The notes below the pieces were generated by a model, which worked only from the letters and a program-made list of their open reading frames with translations, made no database searches and was not told where the DNA came from. DNA of 8,782 nt from Ignavibacteriota bacterium (GTDB taxonomy: Bacteria > Bacteroidota > Ignavibacteria > Tepidaquicellales > Tepidaquicellaceae): assembly GCA_003135995.1 (NCBI GenBank), contig PNBM01000103.1, positions 20,612 through 29,393 on the forward strand, in the 5' to 3' direction. Position 1 is the first letter of the stretch, and each line of letters opens with the position of its first letter. A program made the translations under genes and the position numbers. Positions 5,239-8,782 of the stretch are shown piece after piece.

Positions 5239-5976
5239 ATGAAAGTAATTTTTTACATTTTATTACTTTCATTATCATTTTCTACTGCGTGCTATTCACA
5301 AACTAATAATGATAATGAAAATCACTCTTTAAAAGGTGATATCGATTATGTTTATTTAGCGGTCGGTCGGAGTGTGCCGATGGGAGATTTCGCCAGTAAG
5401 GATATGAGCAACAGGAATTCCGGATTTGCAAATGCGGGTTATAAAATAGAAATAAATGCGGGATATCACCTTGTAGAAAATCTTTATGCGAATGCGAAAT
5501 GTTTTTATTCAAATTATAATTGCGATGCATCGGTCTTCATGAATTTTTTTCAGAAACAAAATCCTGAAATGACATGGAGATCGAACGGAATGAACTGGAA
5601 TCTGGCGGGCTTAATGATAGGACCGGCGTATATTTTTAATGTCAGTGAACATTTTACTTTGGAAGCAAAATTGCTCGGAGGTATTATGCAATCGAGGAGT
5701 ACAGGATTGACGCTGACTGCAAGCGACGGCTCTACATTTACAGAAGATGATAAATCGGCTTTATCATTCGTGAATACGATTTCAATCGGCGGAATTTATC
5801 CGGTCAAAAAAGCATTTAATATATCCGGTAATATTGAATACGTTAACGCTGACCCGAATTTTGAAAATGTTAATACTACAATAAAGACGAGTAAATCTGT
5901 AAGTACTGTAAATTCGACAATACATCAGCATATAAATTTATTGTCATTTAATCTTGGAGTGCTTTTTATATTTTAA
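5239..5976 (+). CDS. Outer-membrane beta-barrel protein, paralogue 2
   Basis: The product has 245 residues from ATG 5239. The signal peptide is MKVIFYILLLSLSFSTACYS with cleavage before Gln21, as in the two paralogues. A lipobox reading (STAC) is weak, since position -3 is Ser rather than Leu. The mature region aligns along its whole length with paralogues 1 and 3: VGRSVPMGDFASKD, SGFANAGYK, GYHL, PEMTW, LLGGIMQS and SIGGIYPV; it ends LGVLFIF with a terminal Phe. It lacks the CxxC pair present in both neighbours (residues 25-34 read DNENHSLKGD) and has an unusual end, LFIF instead of RLKF, so it is the most divergent copy. It stands alone behind its own -24/-12-like element. Location: outer membrane; role unknown. 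Confidence 0.85.
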   Translation: MKVIFYILLLSLSFSTACYSQTNNDNENHSLKGDIDYVYLAVGRSVPMGDFASKDMSNRNSGFANAGYKIEINAGYHLVENLYANAKCFYSNYNCDASVFMNFFQKQNPEMTWRSNGMNWNLAGLMIGPAYIFNVSEHFTLEAKLLGGIMQSRSTGLTLTASDGSTFTEDDKSALSFVNTISIGGIYPVKKAFNISGNIEYVNADPNFENVNTTIKTSKSVSTVNSTIHQHINLLSFNLGVLFIF

Positions 5977-6061
5977 ATTCGTTTTCATAATTATTTTTTA
6001 GCTTTTTTAATTAAACGGTTTATATTTTATATATTCCGGCATTTCATTTATTTTTAATTCC

Positions 6062-6080
6062 AGTCTTAAAATAGTCTTAA
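6062..6080 (+). promoter_or_regulatory. Direct repeat AGTCTTAA x2, possible activator site for barrel gene 3
   Basis: AGTCTTAA occurs at 6062-6069 and 6073-6080, 11 bp apart (one helical turn), beginning 86 bp before the TGGCAC box. AGTCTAAA at 5090 stands 83 bp before the matching box of barrel gene 2. Sigma-54 promoters need an enhancer-binding protein bound at about this range, so the placement is suggestive but rests on short motifs in AT-rich DNA. Confidence 0.35.
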
Positions 6081-6147
6081 CTTTCTCTTTTTGAGAAAAC
6101 CAATATCATTAAAAAGTCAAATAAAATCAGATAATTAATGTTTTCTT

Positions 6148-6162
6148 TGGCACAATATTTAC
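6148..6162 (+). promoter_or_regulatory. -24/-12 (sigma-54-like) promoter candidate of barrel gene 3
   Basis: TGGCAC (6148-6153), AATAT, TTAC (6159-6162). It shares with the element before gene 2 the flanking TTTGGCAC and ATATTTAC, within otherwise diverged DNA. The first base lies 70 bp before the ATG, against 66 bp at gene 2. The expected start of transcription is near 6174. Confidence 0.55.
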
Positions 6163-6204
6163 TATGAGAATAATGTCTGGTTTCTTTTCTTAATTTTAAA
6201 TAAG

Positions 6205-6210
6205 AAAGGA
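6205..6210 (+). promoter_or_regulatory. Shine-Dalgarno AAAGGA that sets the start of barrel gene 3
   Basis: AAAGGA is seven bases before ATG 6218. The in-frame TTG at 6212, two codons earlier, would be only one base from this site and is unlikely to be used. Confidence 0.75.
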
Positions 6211-6217
6211 TTTGAAA

Positions 6218-6952
6218 ATGAAAACAACATTATTTATTTCACTTCTCGCTGTTTTATGTTTTGCAACAGGTCACGCCCAGGAAAATAACTGTGTCAACTG
6301 TATGAAAGCAGACAATGGTTATATAAATCTCTTCATCGGTCCGGGAATTGCGCTTGGAGATTTTGGCAGTAAGGATATCGGAAACAATTCATCCGGTTTT
6401 GCGGAAAAGGGTTATAACGTAGAATTAAACGGAGGATATCATCTTACAAAATCTTTAGACCTAAGTGCAAAATGTATTTACTCACTTTTCAATTACGACG
6501 TTTCGGGAATGCTGAGTTCATATTCAGTAAAATATCCCGGAACAACGTGGAAATCGCTTGGAAGAGAATGGGAATTAATCGGCGGACTGGCAGGGTTTTC
6601 TTACCTTCAGCCGCTTGGTAAAAATTTTATAGCAAACGTAAAAGTTCTCGGCGGTGTTATGCAATCAACTGCACCTGAATTAACTTTGAAAAGCAGTGAT
6701 GGTGCATCTTTCACGGAAAGCAAAAGATCTGCGTCGTCTTTTGCATATTTATTTTCAGTCGGCGGAACTTACCCGATTGGGAATTTGATTGATTTAGCGG
6801 GAAACATAGAATACATAAGCACGGCTCCGACATTTAATAATGTGACTCAGTCGTTTAATCCTTCTGTTGATTCGCCTGTGACGACGACTTCAAATATAAA
6901 ACAGAATATCGGAATGCTTGCATTCGATATCGGAGTAAGATTAAAATTTTAA
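6218..6952 (+). CDS. Outer-membrane beta-barrel protein, paralogue 3
   Basis: The product has 244 residues from ATG 6218. The signal peptide MKTTLFISLLAVLCFATGHA is cleaved before Gln21. The mature N-terminus carries Cys25-Val-Asn-Cys28, matching the CxxC of paralogue 1. Conserved blocks are GPGIALGDFGSKD, SGFAEKGY, PGTTWKSLGREWEL, KVLGGVMQS, and GGTYPIGNLIDLAGNIEY; the end is IGVRLKF with terminal Phe. It looks mosaic: the middle loop SSDGASFTE resembles paralogue 2, the PIGNLIDL and RLKF segments are those of paralogue 1. It is preceded by its own TGGCAC element and ends 18 bp from the stop of the convergent PNGase F-like gene, with no obvious terminator between. Outer-membrane barrel is confident; function is unknown. 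Confidence 0.87.
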   Translation: MKTTLFISLLAVLCFATGHAQENNCVNCMKADNGYINLFIGPGIALGDFGSKDIGNNSSGFAEKGYNVELNGGYHLTKSLDLSAKCIYSLFNYDVSGMLSSYSVKYPGTTWKSLGREWELIGGLAGFSYLQPLGKNFIANVKVLGGVMQSTAPELTLKSSDGASFTESKRSASSFAYLFSVGGTYPIGNLIDLAGNIEYISTAPTFNNVTQSFNPSVDSPVTTTSNIKQNIGMLAFDIGVRLKF

Positions 6953-6970
6953 GAACGGGATAATATATTT

Positions 6971-8641
6971 TTACTTATTTCCAATTTCCGAATTTACGCT
7001 GAAACAATAGCGGATTTCTGCGCCGAAATCCGGAGGGAATGTTTTTAAAGTATCTCCTTCGATATTTATGATTGAAATTTTTCCGTTATTACCGATTCGT
7101 TCAGGATGGTCGCGCTCCCACCAGTGCCGCATCATGCCGTCGCGTTGTTTGTCAGTGAGAAGGAAAACGTAACATCCGTCTGAGAGATTTATTTTTTCAT
7201 CATAAACTGCGTTGTCCTCAAATTCGTTTTTTGCAAAATAAATTTTTCCGCTGCCGTCGAAAATCGTATAAGAGTTTTCTTTCGCCCTGCCTAAATCAGT
7301 GGCTTCGATGTGCAAAATAAAATTCTGTGGAAGTGTGGCCGGCGTCGAAACTACAGCGGACAAAATATTATTTGAAAGATTTTCATCGGGCATATTATTA
7401 GGATTGCTGATTTCAACCGTGAAAATGCTTTCTTCGTTCATTCCGTTCCAATCGGGCGGAGGTAAATAAACTTCCTGAGTTTCGAGAAATTTTAAATTTC
7501 CGTTCCATTCGAAATAAGATTTTTTTCCGTTTAATAGTCCGTAAGAAATTTTTGCGGAACGCAAAACTCCTGCACCATGATTTTTAATTATAATGCGCGG
7601 ACTTCCGCAGATAGGATTATCACGGCTGTAACCTTCATATTTATTCGGAGCAATGATATCTTCTATAGTTGCGTCGTTTTGGAAATTCGGAGTGCCGTAA
7701 TAAATTATCTGGTGCGACTCTACGAACTCGCCGTCTTTTTCACCGTTATTTGTGTAAGGCTGAATTTCATAATCAAAATTCGGAATGGTATCGCCGGGCG
7801 CGAAGAGATTTGAAATATCGAATTCAAAAGTTAATGCAGGCGAGCCGGGACACCAGCCGGCGCGGTCGAAGGGCCAGGTGCCGCCCTGCGGGAAAACGGG
7901 ATTGTGACTGCAATCTTTCCATACCGTCCAGTAAGCAATCGTGCTTCTTCCTTCGCTTGTTCCGTAAGTATATTTCATTTGTTTGCTGTCCCATTCACAG
8001 CAGGCATAGGGACCGACTTCGCGATGACCCGTGATTCTTGCTTTGAGTTTATAACCTTGAGAATCTTTTCGGAGAATAATATTTTTTGGCGTGAGCTTTT
8101 TATTATCGGACAAATCAGAATATTTATACATTCCCCACGGATAAATATTTTCAATTGCAATCACGTTGCGCGCCGGTGTTCCTTTTACAAAAATAAATTT
8201 CATATCGAGAAGTTCCTGCAAATTGCCGGAAGAAATATCTACATCGCCTTTTAATATCGGCGCATAGTCCGTAACATCATAAAAATAAGACCAGCCTTTT
8301 TCGCCGTTAAAGTCGAGGCGTTTGCCGTAAGGGGTTACGAAGTTTTCAAGTTCAAAAATTTCTTTCGCCGTATCGCCGGGAAAATGCGGAACGTAAACAA
8401 GTGTGTTCGTTGTGTAATCCCATTCACCGCAGGGATATTTATCGTGTTTCGTTTCCCAATCGCATTTGAGTGTGCGGACGAGAATTATTTTTGCCCAGTT
8501 TCCGTTTTCGGGAAATTGAAATATTCCGCGGCGTTTTGTAATATCGTTAAAAGTGAAAGTCTGAACGATTAATGTATCGCCGGCGGAGGCAAATAATATT
8601 TCCGGAAAGATAAATAAAAATAATAGTAAAATATTTTTCAT
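6971..8641 (-). CDS. Secreted peptide-N-glycosidase F-related protein
   Basis: The product has 556 residues. The signal peptide is about residues 1-20 (cleavage near ASA/GDT). PNGase F enzymes release N-glycans from Asn. The N-terminal domain shows Cys60...Cys71-Gly-Glu-Trp-Asp75, matching the C..C-x-E-W-D segment with catalytic Asp60 of the Elizabethkingia enzyme. The C-terminal PNGase F domain shows ITGHREVG (203-210), Cys214-Cys215-Glu216 (Glu216 fits catalytic Glu206), and WKDC244...PQGGTWPFDRAGWC264PG, fitting the Cys231-Cys252 bridge. The Cys two residues after the catalytic Glu is Asp218 here. Residues about 320-430 look like a CARDB/Ig-type domain (ATIEDIIAP...NPNNMPDENLSNN), and 440-550 like another beta-sandwich. 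The chain ends SVNSEIGNK without a T9SS sorting domain. No Shine-Dalgarno is seen before ATG 8641. Family is confident; activity is not proven. Confidence 0.88.
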   Translation of the reverse strand: MKNILLLFLFIFPEILFASAGDTLIVQTFTFNDITKRRGIFQFPENGNWAKIILVRTLKCDWETKHDKYPCGEWDYTTNTLVYVPHFPGDTAKEIFELENFVTPYGKRLDFNGEKGWSYFYDVTDYAPILKGDVDISSGNLQELLDMKFIFVKGTPARNVIAIENIYPWGMYKYSDLSDNKKLTPKNIILRKDSQGYKLKARITGHREVGPYACCEWDSKQMKYTYGTSEGRSTIAYWTVWKDCSHNPVFPQGGTWPFDRAGWCPGSPALTFEFDISNLFAPGDTIPNFDYEIQPYTNNGEKDGEFVESHQIIYYGTPNFQNDATIEDIIAPNKYEGYSRDNPICGSPRIIIKNHGAGVLRSAKISYGLLNGKKSYFEWNGNLKFLETQEVYLPPPDWNGMNEESIFTVEISNPNNMPDENLSNNILSAVVSTPATLPQNFILHIEATDLGRAKENSYTIFDGSGKIYFAKNEFEDNAVYDEKINLSDGCYVFLLTDKQRDGMMRHWWERDHPERIGNNGKISIINIEGDTLKTFPPDFGAEIRYCFSVNSEIGNK

Positions 8642-8659
8642 AAAAGATATTTAAAATTC

Positions 8660-8782
8660 TTTGTAGCCGCAGGCTTTAGACTGCGTTTTGCTCTTGTAGC
8701 CGCAGGCTTTAGACTGCGTTTCGTTATTGTAGCCGCAGGCTTTAGACTGCGTTTTGCTCTTGTAGCCGCAGGTCGAAGATTC
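8660..8782. repeat. 33-bp tandem repeat upstream of the PNGase F-like gene, cut by window edge
   Basis: TTGTAGCCGCAGG begins at 8661, 8694, 8727 and 8760, exactly 33 bp apart. The first three units share an identical 27-base core that contains the inverted arms CGCAG and CTGCG; the last six bases alternate TTGCTC, TCGTTA, TTGCTC. The fourth unit departs after 13 bases (TCGAAGATTC). The array begins 20 bp before the start codon of the minus-strand gene, so that gene's promoter must lie within or beyond it. Six-base gaps are too short for CRISPR spacers. Confidence 0.85.

Noticed and set aside
7669..8254. Plus-strand open frames of 78-121 codons inside the PNGase F-like gene
   Set aside because: They are antisense to a gene with clear family motifs along its whole length; their translations show no domain.
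8660..8782. CRISPR array
   Set aside because: Gaps between the 27-base cores are only six bases and two of three are identical, so there are no spacers.

Overview
The window looks like a chromosomal segment of a low-GC Gram-negative bacterium of the Bacteroidota/Ignavibacteria type. The pointers are secreted proteins of the kind exported by the type IX secretion system (T9SS), with an IPEQFEL linker at the left edge; a PNGase F-like protein; three outer-membrane beta-barrels ending in Phe; purine-rich Shine-Dalgarno sites; -24/-12 (sigma-54-like) promoter candidates; and intergenic DNA full of short palindromic repeats. The assignment is an inference from style; no marker gene is present.

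Layout. Positions 1-1038 (minus) hold the N-terminal 346 codons of a Ycf48/BNR-type repeat protein that runs off the left edge just before an expected T9SS sorting domain. Positions 1174-2969 (minus) are an AT-rich block with two poorly known genes: a four-helix membrane protein, and a two-domain protein joining an archaeal-type adenylate-kinase-like P-loop domain (Walker A degenerate) to a nucleoside 2-deoxyribosyltransferase-like domain. A long hairpin separates the two. Positions 2970-3976 carry no convincing gene but a dense set of palindromic repeats, some with smaller palindromes nested in their loops, and a seven-unit 21-bp palindromic tandem array.

Positions 3977-6952 (plus) carry three tandem paralogous beta-barrel genes of about 245-252 residues. 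The second and third share a TGGCAC-N5-TTAC element at nearly the same distance from their starts and upstream AGTCT(T/A)AA motifs, suggesting co-regulation; the first lacks them. The 500-bp gap after the first barrel gene contains a small decayed open frame that may be a C39-like peptidase remnant. Positions 6971-8641 (minus) encode a full-length secreted PNGase F-related protein, convergent with the third barrel gene. Its upstream side (8661-8782) is a 33-bp tandem repeat running to the window edge.

How the genes fit together: most of the window is cell-envelope and secreted function (T9SS-type cargo, barrels, glycosidase-like protein). The 1174-2969 pair is the least explained part and the best candidate for an undescribed system, but nothing in the sequence proves a function such as defence.
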